Assembly (NCBI RefSeq): GCF_004022485.1
Contig: NZ_CP034951.1
Span: 3,410,001-3,474,000, forward strand
Length of the DNA stretch: 64,000 nucleotides
Origin: Aequorivita sp. H23M31
Lineage (GTDB): Bacteria > Bacteroidota > Bacteroidia > Flavobacteriales > Flavobacteriaceae
Direction of reading: 5' to 3'
Shown here: piece by piece, positions 17,097 to 26,215 of the stretch
Layout of the letters: the number at the start of each line of letters is the position of its first letter
How positions within the stretch are numbered: the first letter of the stretch is position 1
Position numbers and translations under genes: made by a program
Notes under the pieces: model-generated
Told to the model about the DNA's origin: nothing
Seen by the model: the letters and a program-made list of their open reading frames with translations, nothing else
The model's database searches: none

Positions 17097-17744
17097 TCAA
17101 TCCTCCATTTTTCGAAGTTCCTGATAATTCCGCTTTAATCTCCTCAATAGCGTTCCGTACACAAATCGATAGAACAGTATTATCAGAACAATTACACCCA
17201 GTCCAATAATAAATTGAATCAAGAAGAATGTGGTAAAAAACTGATCTTGGTTCATGGTGGCCACTACTCCATAATCTTTTACCATCAACTGAAAAACCAG
17301 ATCTTGATTGGTATAGTAAAAAATATTTACTGCCAACAACATTAAAAAGGCACTGGCGAGGTTGTAAATTATAAAATATTTCACTGTGCGCCGAGTGCGT
17401 ATAATGTTGCCCATTAACTCCTTTATAGAATCGGTGGCCGATATTTTTCTATAATTCCTATAGAATAGAATTATAAAAAAAATGAAAACCGCATAGTATA
17501 AGATGTTTGAGGCAAACATCATCTCTTTCAGACCAATATCCCTAGAAAATCTCTGGCTCGATTCGGGAACCAGAAAGGCGAGACTCGACCATAAGAGAAT
17601 TTCGCCAATGCTGATAAATAATATCCACTTAACAATGGAAGAGGATTTCTTTAGGAGCATCTTATAAATCTCGTTGTAAGTCAATTGTGGCAATTTTGGA
17701 TCTTGATCCTGCCACCGACTTTTCAATAATTCTAATTCATCCAT
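17097..17744 (-). CDS. Membrane protein, likely partner of the adjacent ECF sigma factor
   Basis: 215 residues, not a classic zinc-finger anti-sigma factor. A cytoplasmic N-terminus (about 1-37, beginning MDELELLKSRWQDQ) is followed by four transmembrane segments (about 38-58, 78-98, 118-139, 168-192) and a basic tail. It starts seven bases after the sigma-factor stop, so the two are an operon. Such an N-terminal WQ-containing helix before membrane helices is common beside flavobacterial ECF sigma genes. An anti-sigma role is inferred from context only. Confidence 0.75.
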   Translation of the reverse strand: MDELELLKSRWQDQDPKLPQLTYNEIYKMLLKKSSSIVKWILFISIGEILLWSSLAFLVPESSQRFSRDIGLKEMMFASNILYYAVFIFFIILFYRNYRKISATDSIKELMGNIIRTRRTVKYFIIYNLASAFLMLLAVNIFYYTNQDLVFQLMVKDYGVVATMNQDQFFTTFFLIQFIIGLGVIVLIILFYRFVYGTLLRRLKRNYQELRKMED

Positions 17745-17750
17745 ATTTTG

Positions 17751-18245
17751 TTAGGGATTTAAAATCTTTCGTATTTTATCTTTTACCCTGTTCATTTTCA
17801 CTCTTGCATTTACTTCAGTAATTCCTAAGGTATCGGATATTTCTTTATAATTCTTGTCTTCCAAATAAAGAAAGACCAAAGCCTTATCAATATCGTTTAA
17901 CTCCTTTACGGCACTGTACATTTGCGTTAGTTGTCTTTCTTCTGTGTTGTCATAATCTTCCGAAGCAATTTTAAAGCTCACGCCTTCAAAATCCTGTGTT
18001 TTAATGCTACGTTTTGATTTTCTGTAAAGTGTAATGGCAGTGTTGAGCGCCACGCGATACATCCAAGTACTAAACTTCGATTCTCCTCGAAATTTTGGAA
18101 AGGCTTTCCAGAGCTGAATGGTTATTTCCTGAAACAAATCATTGTGCGCATCTTGGTCATTGGTGTATAAACGACAGATTTTATGCACGATGTTTTGGTT
18201 CTCTTCCAGCTCCTTAACAAATATATGTTCGAGATTTTCCTTCAA
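17751..18245 (-). CDS. ECF-type RNA polymerase sigma factor
   Basis: 164 residues. Sigma region 2 runs from about residue 15 to 80 (core-binding and -10 recognition, with the DLFQEITIQLWKAF and STWMYRVALNTAI patterns). Region 4 runs from about 112 to 160 (YKEISDTLGITEVNARVKM as the helix-turn-helix for the -35 element). Regions 1.1 and 3 are absent, as in group 4 sigma factors. It is co-transcribed with the membrane protein below it and divergent from the NADH dehydrogenase gene. Confidence 0.9.
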   Translation of the reverse strand: MKENLEHIFVKELEENQNIVHKICRLYTNDQDAHNDLFQEITIQLWKAFPKFRGESKFSTWMYRVALNTAITLYRKSKRSIKTQDFEGVSFKIASEDYDNTEERQLTQMYSAVKELNDIDKALVFLYLEDKNYKEISDTLGITEVNARVKMNRVKDKIRKILNP

Positions 18246-18331
18246 AGGTTGATTTTGATTGGCTATATGGTTAGTATTCCTATTCTCTGCATTGTTACAA
18301 ATTTCACAAAATTTCAGACTTACGTTTCAAA

Positions 18332-18345
18332 CAAAGGTATTTTTG
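18332..18345. promoter_or_regulatory. Two divergent -7 elements sharing one TA step
   Basis: Minus-strand TACCTTTG (18332-18339) faces the sigma-factor gene and plus-strand TATTTTTG (18338-18345) faces the NADH dehydrogenase gene. Both match TAnnTTTG and overlap by two bases. Neither has a TTG at the usual -33 spacing. Confidence 0.45.
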
Positions 18346-18362
18346 TCTATTATTTCACTACT

Positions 18363-19637
18363 ATGAATGTTCCAGATACCAACTTACCCCGAATTATTGT
18401 TATTGGTGGCGGTTTTGCCGGGATCTCCTTTATAAAGAGGCTCAAAGGGGAAAAGGTGCAGATCGTGCTTTTTGACCGGCATAATTACCACACCTTTCAA
18501 CCCTTGCTATATCAAGTTTCTACCGGTGGTTTGGAGCCGGATTCAATTGCATACCCGCTTCGAAAGATCTTTAGAAAACACACCGATTTCCATTTTAGGA
18601 TGGCGGAAGTAAAGCATATTAATACCAAAGAAAACAGTATTTCCACATCTGTGGGAAGTTTGTCTTTTGACTATTTGGTAATTGCTACGGGGACCCGCAC
18701 CAATTATTTTAGTAATGAAAACATTGCACATTATAGTATGCCGATGAAAACCGTGCCACAGGCATTGAATATTCGGAGTTTGATTCTGCAGAATATTGAA
18801 GAAGCCGATAGGGCCCAAAGTGAAAGTGAACGTCGGCGTTTCCTAAATTTTGTAATAGCGGGCGGAGGTCCAACCGGAGTTGAATTATCCGGAGCCTTGG
18901 CGGAATTCAGAAAGGGAATTCTCGAGAATGATTATCCCGAACTGGACGAGGATGAAATGGAAGTGCATTTAATAGAAGGCCAGGATAGAGTTTTACCGCC
19001 AATGAGCGAACAGGTTTCAAAAAAAGCACAGCGATTTCTAGAAAAACTTGGAGTGAAGGTGCATCTAAGTACCTTAATAAGCGACTATGACGGAACTACA
19101 GTTACCACAAAAGACGGAAAAACATTTAAAACAGCAACTTTTATTTGGGCTGCGGGTGTTACAGGCGCGCCGGTAGAGGGAATAAATGCATCCGCAATAG
19201 TTGAAAAAGTCAATCGATACAAAGTTGACCACTTTAATAAAATAGAGGATATTGATAATGTTTATGCCCTGGGAGATATTGCATTAATGACAACAGAGGA
19301 TTACCCCAAAGGACATCCCCAAGTTGCACAACCAGCAATTCAACAAGGGAAGCGACTTGGGAAAAATTTTAAAAAGATGCTTAAAGGAGAAAAAATGGAG
19401 CCGTTTAAGTATTTTGATAAAGGAACAATGGCCACAGTTGGAAGAAACAAGGCTGTGGTTGATATTGGAAATCTTCATTTTGGTGGGGCAATAGCTTGGT
19501 TTTTATGGATGTTTGTACACCTTTGGTTTTTAGTAGGTTTTCGGAATAGGGTAATAACCTTCTTCAATTGGACTTATAATTATATCAATTTTGATAAAGC
19601 CGCACGATTGATTATTAGGCCGTTTAAGAGGAATTAA
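18363..19637 (+). CDS. Type II NADH dehydrogenase-like FAD oxidoreductase
   Basis: 424 residues from ATG 18363. FAD-binding GGGFAG lies at residues 15-20 after the first beta strand, and a second dinucleotide fold IAGGGPTGVELSG near 165 binds NADH. An ALGDIA motif contacts FAD near 302. The C-terminal amphipathic/hydrophobic segment (AWFLWMFVHLWFLVGF) anchors it to the membrane. It should pass electrons from NADH to quinone without pumping protons. The frame opens upstream to 18183, but those residues overlap the divergent sigma-factor gene and its promoter. Confidence 0.92.
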   Translation: MNVPDTNLPRIIVIGGGFAGISFIKRLKGEKVQIVLFDRHNYHTFQPLLYQVSTGGLEPDSIAYPLRKIFRKHTDFHFRMAEVKHINTKENSISTSVGSLSFDYLVIATGTRTNYFSNENIAHYSMPMKTVPQALNIRSLILQNIEEADRAQSESERRRFLNFVIAGGGPTGVELSGALAEFRKGILENDYPELDEDEMEVHLIEGQDRVLPPMSEQVSKKAQRFLEKLGVKVHLSTLISDYDGTTVTTKDGKTFKTATFIWAAGVTGAPVEGINASAIVEKVNRYKVDHFNKIEDIDNVYALGDIALMTTEDYPKGHPQVAQPAIQQGKRLGKNFKKMLKGEKMEPFKYFDKGTMATVGRNKAVVDIGNLHFGGAIAWFLWMFVHLWFLVGFRNRVITFFNWTYNYINFDKAARLIIRPFKRN

Positions 19638-19674
19638 ACTATTTCCAGTTTCGAGCTTCAGGTTTTCACTTTCT

Positions 19675-19706
19675 TCCTCCGTCGCCAAAGTTTCGGCGGG
19701 CTAGGA
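19675..19706. repeat. Dispersed TCCGTCGCCAAAGTTTCGGCGGGCTAGGA repeat
   Basis: An imperfect palindrome centred on CGCCAAAG/TTTCGGCG, related to 6001-6022 and 7616-7641. It lies in a 318-base gap (19638-19955) that otherwise contains short repeated words such as CATCC/ATCCAACATCC (about 19797-19858) and no gene. Confidence 0.5.
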
Positions 19707-19955
19707 ATTTCAAGTTTCAGGTTCGATTCCTGAATTATGTTTGAAGATTTCATCTATGCGGTCTGTATTTTAAACCTTTTAATTTTTTTGTCCTCGACAT
19801 CGTACATCCATAATCCAACATCCGGCACCTCGCCCCCGTCATCCAAGCACCCAGCATTCCCAATGACACTTCGGCCGTAAAATTTTACAGCTCGGTCTGA
19901 TTTTATTTTATAGGAGTATTCAAAACTTCACCTTTGAACTATAAACTCAAAGTAA

Positions 19956-22136
19956 ATGAAAAAGTCAGTACTCTATTTTTTATTCGGTATTTTACCTTCC
20001 CTGCTTTTTTCACAAACAGTCATTTCGGGAGTCGTTAAGGATAATAAAGGAATCCCGGTGATGGGCGCCAATGTTTATTTGGAAGGGACTTATGATGGAT
20101 CCACTACAGACGACTTAGGGAAGTTTAAATTTGAAACTTTCGAAGTGGGGAAGCATACTTTGCTTATTTCTTATGTTTCCTTCGAACCCTATAAAATGAC
20201 GGATGACGTTGGGAAGATGAATAATCTTTCCATTACAATGCGGGAGGATGTAAATTCGTTGGAAACAGTAACTATTTCGGCAGGCACTTTTTCTGCTGGT
20301 GATAACAGTAAGATATCAGTATTAAAACCTTTAGACATTGTCACTACTGCTAGTGCGGTGGGAGATTTTGTCGGGGCGTTGCAAACCCTTCCCGGAACTT
20401 CGACTGTGGCAGAAGACGGCCGTCTTTTTGTACGTGGAGGAGATGCGGACGAGACGCAGGTTTTTATCGATGATATTCGGGTGTTTACTCCTTATAGCCC
20501 AACTGCTCTTAATGTCCCGACCCGTGGACGTTATAGCCCATTTTTATTTGATGGAATTACATTCTCGACCGGAGGTTACTCAGCCGAATATGGCCAAGCA
20601 CTTTCCTCCGTATTGCTGCTGAACACTATAGATGAACCCACGAATGATAAAACGGATATTTCAATTATGAGCGTGGGGCTAGGTCTGGGGCAAACAAAAA
20701 AGTGGGAATCTCCCTCAGCAGAATCCTGGAATCAGGGAAGATCTTTGAGTGTGAATGCGGCTTATATAAACTTGGCTCCTTATATCGCAATTTTTCCAGG
20801 AAGAAATGACTGGAAAAAACCTTTTGAAGCGTTTTCCGGGGAAGCAGTTTTTCGCCAAAAATTTAAGGATGGATTGTTAAAGATATATAGTGCTTATGAA
20901 AATACCGATTTTGAGTTGATCCAAGAGGATATTAATTATCCAGATGGAATCCGTTTTAAATTGAACAATCAAAATTTTTATACCAATACCAGTTACAGTC
21001 GGTTGTTGAAAAATGGATGGGGTCTCTTCGCCGGCGGTAGTTATACTTTAAACAAAACGAAAGTGGAGATAGATGAAGCAGATATTAAAGATGGTCAAAA
21101 TTCTGCAGATTTGAAATTGAAATTCAAGAAACACTTCAGTAATCATTTTAAATTGAATTTTGGAATCGAGCAACTTCTTACGGATTTCACTGAGGATTAC
21201 AGAGAAACTTCGTTAAGTGCTAAACTCGGTTTCAATAATAATATCACTGCCGCTTTTACTGAAGCCGATATTATTTTCTCCAGGAAACTAGCGTTAAAGT
21301 TGGGAGTTAGAGGCGAGTACGCCCAATTGGCTAATGAATTTAGCATTTCTCCAAGAGCATCTTTTGCCTATAAAACTGCTGAAAACAGTCAGATTTCCGT
21401 GGCTTATGGTGATTTTTTTCAACAAGCGGAAAATGAAATTCTCAAGTTTGACTCGGCCCTCCAGTCCCAGCACGCCCAACATTATATTATCAACTATCAA
21501 TACGCCGCAAATAATAGGATTTTCCGAGTCGAAGTTTATTGGAAGAGCTATAGTGATCTTGTTTCCTATAACGATTCTATTCCCAATCTAAATACCCAAT
21601 TTTCTAATATGGGAAGCGGATATGCCAAGGGCTTGGATTGGTTTTGGCGTGATAATGAGAGTATCCGAAACTTTGATTATTGGATAAGTTATTCATTTTT
21701 GGATACCAAACGAGAGTACAAAAACTATCCTACCCAAGCTACGCCGCCATTTGCCAACAAACACAATCTTTCCGTGGTTGGTAAATATTGGATTGAGGAT
21801 TGGAGAAGCCAGATTGGCTTCAGTTACCAATTTGCCAGCGGTCGTCCCTATACCGACTGGAATTCTCCAGGTTTTCTTGAGAAAAAAACCAAAAGTTATA
21901 ATAGTATTAGCTTAAATTGGGCCTATTTGATTTCCTCTCAAAAAATTTTATATGCATCTGTGAATAATGTTTTCGCTTTTAGGAATGTGAACGGCTACCA
22001 ATATGCAAATACACCCGATGCCAATGGATATTTTGCCAGCAGAGAACTGCTTCCCGCATCAGATCAATTTTTTATGATAGGTTTCTTTTGGACCATTAGC
22101 CAGAATTCTAAAGATAACCAGTTGAAAAATCTATAG
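19956..22136 (+). CDS. TonB-dependent outer-membrane receptor
   Basis: 726 residues. A signal peptide (about 1-20, LLFSQ) precedes a carboxypeptidase-regulatory-like domain (about 22-105), then a plug domain (about 115-215; SAVGDFVGALQTLPG, RLFVRGGDADETQVFIDDI) and a 22-strand-type barrel to the C-terminus. The ligand is unknown. No SusD-like partner follows, so it is not a classic glycan-uptake pair. A CACCTTTG about 25 bases upstream is one base off the -7 consensus. Confidence 0.92.
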   Translation: MKKSVLYFLFGILPSLLFSQTVISGVVKDNKGIPVMGANVYLEGTYDGSTTDDLGKFKFETFEVGKHTLLISYVSFEPYKMTDDVGKMNNLSITMREDVNSLETVTISAGTFSAGDNSKISVLKPLDIVTTASAVGDFVGALQTLPGTSTVAEDGRLFVRGGDADETQVFIDDIRVFTPYSPTALNVPTRGRYSPFLFDGITFSTGGYSAEYGQALSSVLLLNTIDEPTNDKTDISIMSVGLGLGQTKKWESPSAESWNQGRSLSVNAAYINLAPYIAIFPGRNDWKKPFEAFSGEAVFRQKFKDGLLKIYSAYENTDFELIQEDINYPDGIRFKLNNQNFYTNTSYSRLLKNGWGLFAGGSYTLNKTKVEIDEADIKDGQNSADLKLKFKKHFSNHFKLNFGIEQLLTDFTEDYRETSLSAKLGFNNNITAAFTEADIIFSRKLALKLGVRGEYAQLANEFSISPRASFAYKTAENSQISVAYGDFFQQAENEILKFDSALQSQHAQHYIINYQYAANNRIFRVEVYWKSYSDLVSYNDSIPNLNTQFSNMGSGYAKGLDWFWRDNESIRNFDYWISYSFLDTKREYKNYPTQATPPFANKHNLSVVGKYWIEDWRSQIGFSYQFASGRPYTDWNSPGFLEKKTKSYNSISLNWAYLISSQKILYASVNNVFAFRNVNGYQYANTPDANGYFASRELLPASDQFFMIGFFWTISQNSKDNQLKNL

Positions 22137-22280
22137 CTTCCTTTTGAAACATCAGAGTATAGGTAGAACAGTTCAGTCGTATAATTCAACAGTTTGGCCG
22201 GTTCTATTTTTACAACCTTGTGTTTTTCACGAAATTTGAATAATCGAAATAACAATTAATAACTACTAAAAATCAATACC

Positions 22281-22943
22281 ATGCAAAATGTACTAACTTA
22301 CCTCAGTTTATTCCTTACCATTTTGGTAATGCAGGGACAAACCCAACCAGCGTCTGATGCAAACGCAGCAGCACCGACAAAATATGAAAAAGGCATGCAG
22401 GAAGCTTTTGGTCTGTGGAAAGACAATCATCCGTGGGAAGCGGCCAATATGTTTGTGCGGATAGCCAAAGCTGAACCTGATAATTGGTTGCCTCCATATT
22501 ATGTAGCCCTGATAAATGTAGTATATAGTTTTGGAGAAAAAGACAAATCGAAACTTTCAGAACAATTGGCAAAAGCACAAAATTTTATCAACGATGCTAC
22601 CGCTTTATCTCCGGACAATCCGGATATTATGGTGGTTCAGGCTCAATTATATACCGCTTGGATTGTTTTTGATGGGCAACAATATGGAATGATGTATTCT
22701 CCAAAGGCTTCGGGACTTTACGAAAAAGCATTAGCGATTGATCCGGAAAACCCGCGTACCATTATGGCAAGAGCGGAATGGAATATTGGCAGTGCTAAGT
22801 ATTTTGGTGAGCCTGTGGAAGCATATTGTAAGGATATAGAACGCGCAATGAAGAATGCTGAAACCCATCCAACCAAAGAAGAATTTTATCCAAGATTCAA
22901 TTTAGAAAGAGCAAAACAAGTGCTGGCTGAAAATTGCCAATAG
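22281..22943 (+). CDS. Periplasmic TPR-like protein
   Basis: 220 residues with a signal peptide (about 1-20). Helical repeats follow with TPR-like spacing (WEAANMFVRIAKAEPDN, NDATALSPDNPDIM, YEKALAIDPENPR at about 50, 110 and 145). It is probably a scaffold for protein contacts in the periplasm. It sits between the TonB receptor and the LytS-type kinase gene; the 76-base gap leaves co-transcription possible. Confidence 0.75.
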   Translation: MQNVLTYLSLFLTILVMQGQTQPASDANAAAPTKYEKGMQEAFGLWKDNHPWEAANMFVRIAKAEPDNWLPPYYVALINVVYSFGEKDKSKLSEQLAKAQNFINDATALSPDNPDIMVVQAQLYTAWIVFDGQQYGMMYSPKASGLYEKALAIDPENPRTIMARAEWNIGSAKYFGEPVEAYCKDIERAMKNAETHPTKEEFYPRFNLERAKQVLAENCQ

Positions 22944-23019
22944 AAGGCTAAACTTTAAATTGCCGTTGTTTACTATTTTAAAATAACTTGTGATATCGTA
23001 GAATTACCCAAATACGCAA

Positions 23020-24348
23020 ATGGAACTGTTTAGACATTTTATAAAAGCTTTTATTGTTGGAATTATCGTGTTCATTATATTGGCGCTCGTTCAATATGCC
23101 AATGGATATACTTTCTCAGATTTAGGGGAGATTTTGCGATGGTTTGTCTTTAACCAAATCTATGCGGTAATTCTTTATCTAGTAAATGCTTATTATTTCA
23201 AGTTCTTATTGAAATGGTTTCCCAACGCCGTGTTTAAAACTAAAAACTTATTGAAAGGCGCATTTGGAGGAATCTTTCTTACTCTAATTACCCTATTCTT
23301 TATTCGGATTACAACCGAAACCTTGATTTTTGGCAGAACTTTAGACGACTTTTTTGCCAGGGAACAAATTGCAAACTATTATGTAGGCTTTACCATTTCC
23401 GTAGTCGTAACCTCTATTTTCTACACGGTTTATTATTACCGAAATAAGCAGGAAACAAAAGTAACAGAACAAAAAATAATTGCCGGTACGGCATCTGCAA
23501 AATTTGACGCTCTTAAAAATCAACTTGACCCGCATTTTCTTTTCAATAGTTTAAATGTGTTAACCAGTTTAATTGAGGAGAATCCTGAAGCTGCAACCCG
23601 CTTCACAACTTCTCTTTCCAAGGTTTATCGATATGTTTTGGAGCAGAAAAATAAGGAACTGGTTACTCTTGAGGAAGAGTTGAAATTTGCACAACTATAT
23701 ATGTCGCTTTTAAGTGTAAGATTTGAGGATAGTATCGTTTTTACCTCACCGAAAAATCTTCGGAATCCACAAGCTAAAGTGGTGCCTTTATCTCTTCAGC
23801 TGTTGTTGGAGAATGCCGTAAAGCACAATCAGGTTACTCCCACGAAAAAACTCTATATAGCTATTTCTGAAAAAGAGGGGATGTTGGTTGTTACCAATAA
23901 TATTCAAATGAAACAGGCATTAAAAGAGAGCACGGGAGTTGGGCTTAAAAACATTCGTGATCGCTATGCTCTACTCACCGAAAGATCGGTCGAGATACAT
24001 GAAAACCGAATGGAATTTAGAGTAGCCATTCCAATATTAGATGAAAACATAAGAATTATGAATTCACAAGAAACCTTCATTTCAGAAAAGAGATACCAAC
24101 GGGCAAAAAAACGTGTAGAAGAACTAAAAGTGTTCTATATGCATTTTGGAATCTATCTGGTTTTTATCCCAATTTTTATTTATCTCAATTTTCTTTCCCG
24201 GGCGGGATTTCCTTGGGCAATATTTCCAATCCTGGGATGGGGATTTGGTCTGGCCAGCCACGCTGCCGAAACTTTCAATTATAATCCCTTTTTCGGCAAG
24301 AAATGGGAAGAGGAAAAAATACGTCAGTTTATGGACAAAGAAGATTAG
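23020..24348 (+). CDS. LytS-type histidine kinase fused to a C-terminal 2TM domain
   Basis: 442 residues. There are four N-terminal transmembrane segments (about 10-30, 43-63, 82-102, 124-146). The kinase begins with DPHFLFNSLN (phospho-acceptor His172). The N box LLLENAVKHN and G box GVGLKNIRDRY of the ATP domain follow (to about 345). Unusually, residues 360-442 form a separate 2TM domain (YQRAKKRVEELKVFYMHFGIYL ... KWEEEKIRQFM, quoted in parts), homologous to the next two small genes. The partner regulator is the LytTR protein at 25355. Confidence 0.9.
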   Translation: MELFRHFIKAFIVGIIVFIILALVQYANGYTFSDLGEILRWFVFNQIYAVILYLVNAYYFKFLLKWFPNAVFKTKNLLKGAFGGIFLTLITLFFIRITTETLIFGRTLDDFFAREQIANYYVGFTISVVVTSIFYTVYYYRNKQETKVTEQKIIAGTASAKFDALKNQLDPHFLFNSLNVLTSLIEENPEAATRFTTSLSKVYRYVLEQKNKELVTLEEELKFAQLYMSLLSVRFEDSIVFTSPKNLRNPQAKVVPLSLQLLLENAVKHNQVTPTKKLYIAISEKEGMLVVTNNIQMKQALKESTGVGLKNIRDRYALLTERSVEIHENRMEFRVAIPILDENIRIMNSQETFISEKRYQRAKKRVEELKVFYMHFGIYLVFIPIFIYLNFLSRAGFPWAIFPILGWGFGLASHAAETFNYNPFFGKKWEEEKIRQFMDKED

Positions 24349-24435
24349 ATACAGTTGGGTAGCTAAATTCAACAAGTCAGAAGGCTTTGTTTTTCATTCG
24401 GCTTTATGCTGTGTAAATTTATATCATAATTAAAA

Positions 24436-24747
24436 ATGGAGGTTATGGAATCTTTTGAAAATGAAAATAAATATTTAAGGGCGAAGCGCCGCGTAGATAA
24501 AATTAAGAAATTCTATACTAGCTTAACTTTCTATGTAATCTTTATATTTTTTCTTGCCACACTAAATTACTATGTCAACGAATTGCGCAATCCTTGGTTT
24601 TTATGGGCTGCTTTTGGCTGGGGCATCGGACTCTTTTTCCAGGCAATGAAGGCATTTGATTGGTTTTCTTACTTTGGAAAGGATTGGGAAGAGCGTAAGT
24701 TGAAAAAATTTATGGAAGAAGAAGAAAGGAATAATCGGAATTTTTAA
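24436..24747 (+). CDS. 2TM domain protein
   Basis: 103 residues. A basic helix (YLRAKRRVDKIKKFY) precedes two transmembrane segments (about 35-55 and 62-82). A final amphipathic helix carries the motif DWEERKLKKFMEEEE. This is the stand-alone form of the domain fused to the kinase upstream. Met4 is an alternative start. It probably lies in the inner membrane, co-transcribed with its neighbours, and may sense or dock with the kinase; this is inference. Confidence 0.85.
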   Translation: MEVMESFENENKYLRAKRRVDKIKKFYTSLTFYVIFIFFLATLNYYVNELRNPWFLWAAFGWGIGLFFQAMKAFDWFSYFGKDWEERKLKKFMEEEERNNRNF

Positions 24748-24758
24748 AATGAGGTATT

Positions 24759-25082
24759 ATGGAAACCAAGAAAAGTTTAAAATATCTTAGAGCTCACAAA
24801 AAAGTTGAAATTTTAAAGCATTTCTATAGTCATCTGGCAGTTTTTATAATTATCAATACAGGGATTATTCTTGTGTTAGCAAACGCTTTTGGTAAGGGAC
24901 CAACTTATTTTTCAAAATGGGAAGTCTATTTCACGCTTTTCTTTTGGGGCATCGGTATTTTATTTCATGCATTGTATGTTCTTTTTGAAATTACTTTTAG
25001 AGGTGGCTTCTTAAAACGTTGGGAAGATAGAAAGATGAAGCAATTTTTGGAAGAAGATAGGTGGAGTGAATTTGAAAATTGA
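24759..25082 (+). CDS. 2TM domain protein, second stand-alone copy
   Basis: 107 residues with the same layout as the gene 11 bases upstream: basic helix KYLRAHKKVEILKHFYSHL, two transmembrane segments (about 27-47 and 60-82), and a closing WEDRKMKQFLEED helix. The two small proteins and the kinase C-terminus are three divergent copies of one domain between kinase and regulator. Confidence 0.85.
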   Translation: METKKSLKYLRAHKKVEILKHFYSHLAVFIIINTGIILVLANAFGKGPTYFSKWEVYFTLFFWGIGILFHALYVLFEITFRGGFLKRWEDRKMKQFLEEDRWSEFEN

Positions 25083-25260
25083 AAATATTCTAATCTTGAC
25101 TTTTTTGAACCGAGACTTTTTGAACTTTGGTTTAATTAAAAATGATGAATGTTTTAAAATGCAAATCGGAAGCCTGCCTTTTGGAGTGTTTTAAACTGGA
25201 ACCAAGAACCAAGACTTTAGAACTTTAGATTATAAAAAAATTTAAATCGTAAAACCTCCC

Positions 25261-25354
25261 CTTTAAGGCTAGTTGTATAACCCAAAAAATAAACAATAAA
25301 AAATAAAAATAGATAATGGCAATAAACAATAAACAACAAACAATAAACAAACCA
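25261..25354. repeat. Low-complexity AATAAACAA/ACAATAAACAA tract
   Basis: Repeated AATAAACAAT, AATAAAAAT and ACAAACAATAAACAAAC words immediately before the LytTR regulator start. Translation of this tract (MAINNKQQTINKP) is likely artefactual, or it adds an unconserved N-terminal tail. Confidence 0.5.
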
Positions 25355-26110
25355 ATGACCGTCATTATCATCGAAGATGAAAAGCCTTCCGCCCGTTACT
25401 TAAAACGGATGCTCGAAAAACAGAATGTAAACGTAAATCAAATGCTTCATAGCGTTGGCGAAGCAGTAGAGTGGTTTCAAAATAACCCACATCCAGATTT
25501 AATTTTTCTGGATATTCAATTGAGCGATGGACTGTCATTCGAGATATTTGATACAATCGAAATAAAAAGTGCCATTATCTTTACTACCGCTTTTGATGAA
25601 TATGCCCTTCAAGCGTTTAAGCTGAATAGTATAGATTATCTTCTAAAACCCATTGATTCCGAGGAGCTTCAAATTGCCGTGGAGAAATATAAAAACTTTA
25701 AGCCCAATTCGCAAAATGTCCAATTCAATTTTGAGGATATAAAAAAGTTGCTTATTAATCCGGTAGAACAAGAGTATAAAAAACGTTTTACCACTAAAAT
25801 AGGGCAACATATTAAAATGATTCCGGTGGATGAAATTGAATGTTTCTATTCTGAAAATAAGGGTACATATGCCCATACCACCGACGGACGGAATTATCTT
25901 TTGGAAACAACTTTAGAACAATTGGAGACAGAACTTTCCCCCGAAACCTTTTTCCGTATTAGCCGAAAATTCTATATCAATATCAATTCCATAAAAGACA
26001 TAATCTCGTATACAAATTCGCGGTTGCAATTAAAAATGAACAGTTATAGCGAGCATGAAGTAATCGTAGCCCGTGAACGAGTAAGGGATTTTAAGTTGTG
26101 GTTGGAATAG
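25355..26110 (+). CDS. LytTR-family response regulator
   Basis: 251 residues from ATG 25355. The receiver domain (about 1-120) has phospho-acceptor Asp53 in FLDIQLS and the conserved Lys in LLKPID. The LytTR DNA-binding domain (about 145-250) has FYSENKGTYAHT and the ISRKFYININSI pattern. The frame can start at 25316, but that stretch is an AATAAACAA low-complexity run. It should be phosphorylated by the LytS-type kinase upstream. Confidence 0.9.
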   Translation: MTVIIIEDEKPSARYLKRMLEKQNVNVNQMLHSVGEAVEWFQNNPHPDLIFLDIQLSDGLSFEIFDTIEIKSAIIFTTAFDEYALQAFKLNSIDYLLKPIDSEELQIAVEKYKNFKPNSQNVQFNFEDIKKLLINPVEQEYKKRFTTKIGQHIKMIPVDEIECFYSENKGTYAHTTDGRNYLLETTLEQLETELSPETFFRISRKFYININSIKDIISYTNSRLQLKMNSYSEHEVIVARERVRDFKLWLE

Positions 26111-26215
26111 AAAGAAAGAGATATTTTAAAGTTATGAGTTTTGACTTATGACAGGAAATTACTGAAAGGTGAGTGATTTTTTATTCTTTATTTTACATTA
26201 TTCACTTTCCTTTAT

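Noticed and set aside
18183..18362. Upstream extension of the NADH dehydrogenase
   Set aside because: It runs through the divergent sigma-factor start and both promoter boxes, and the FAD motif sits at the right place from ATG 18363.
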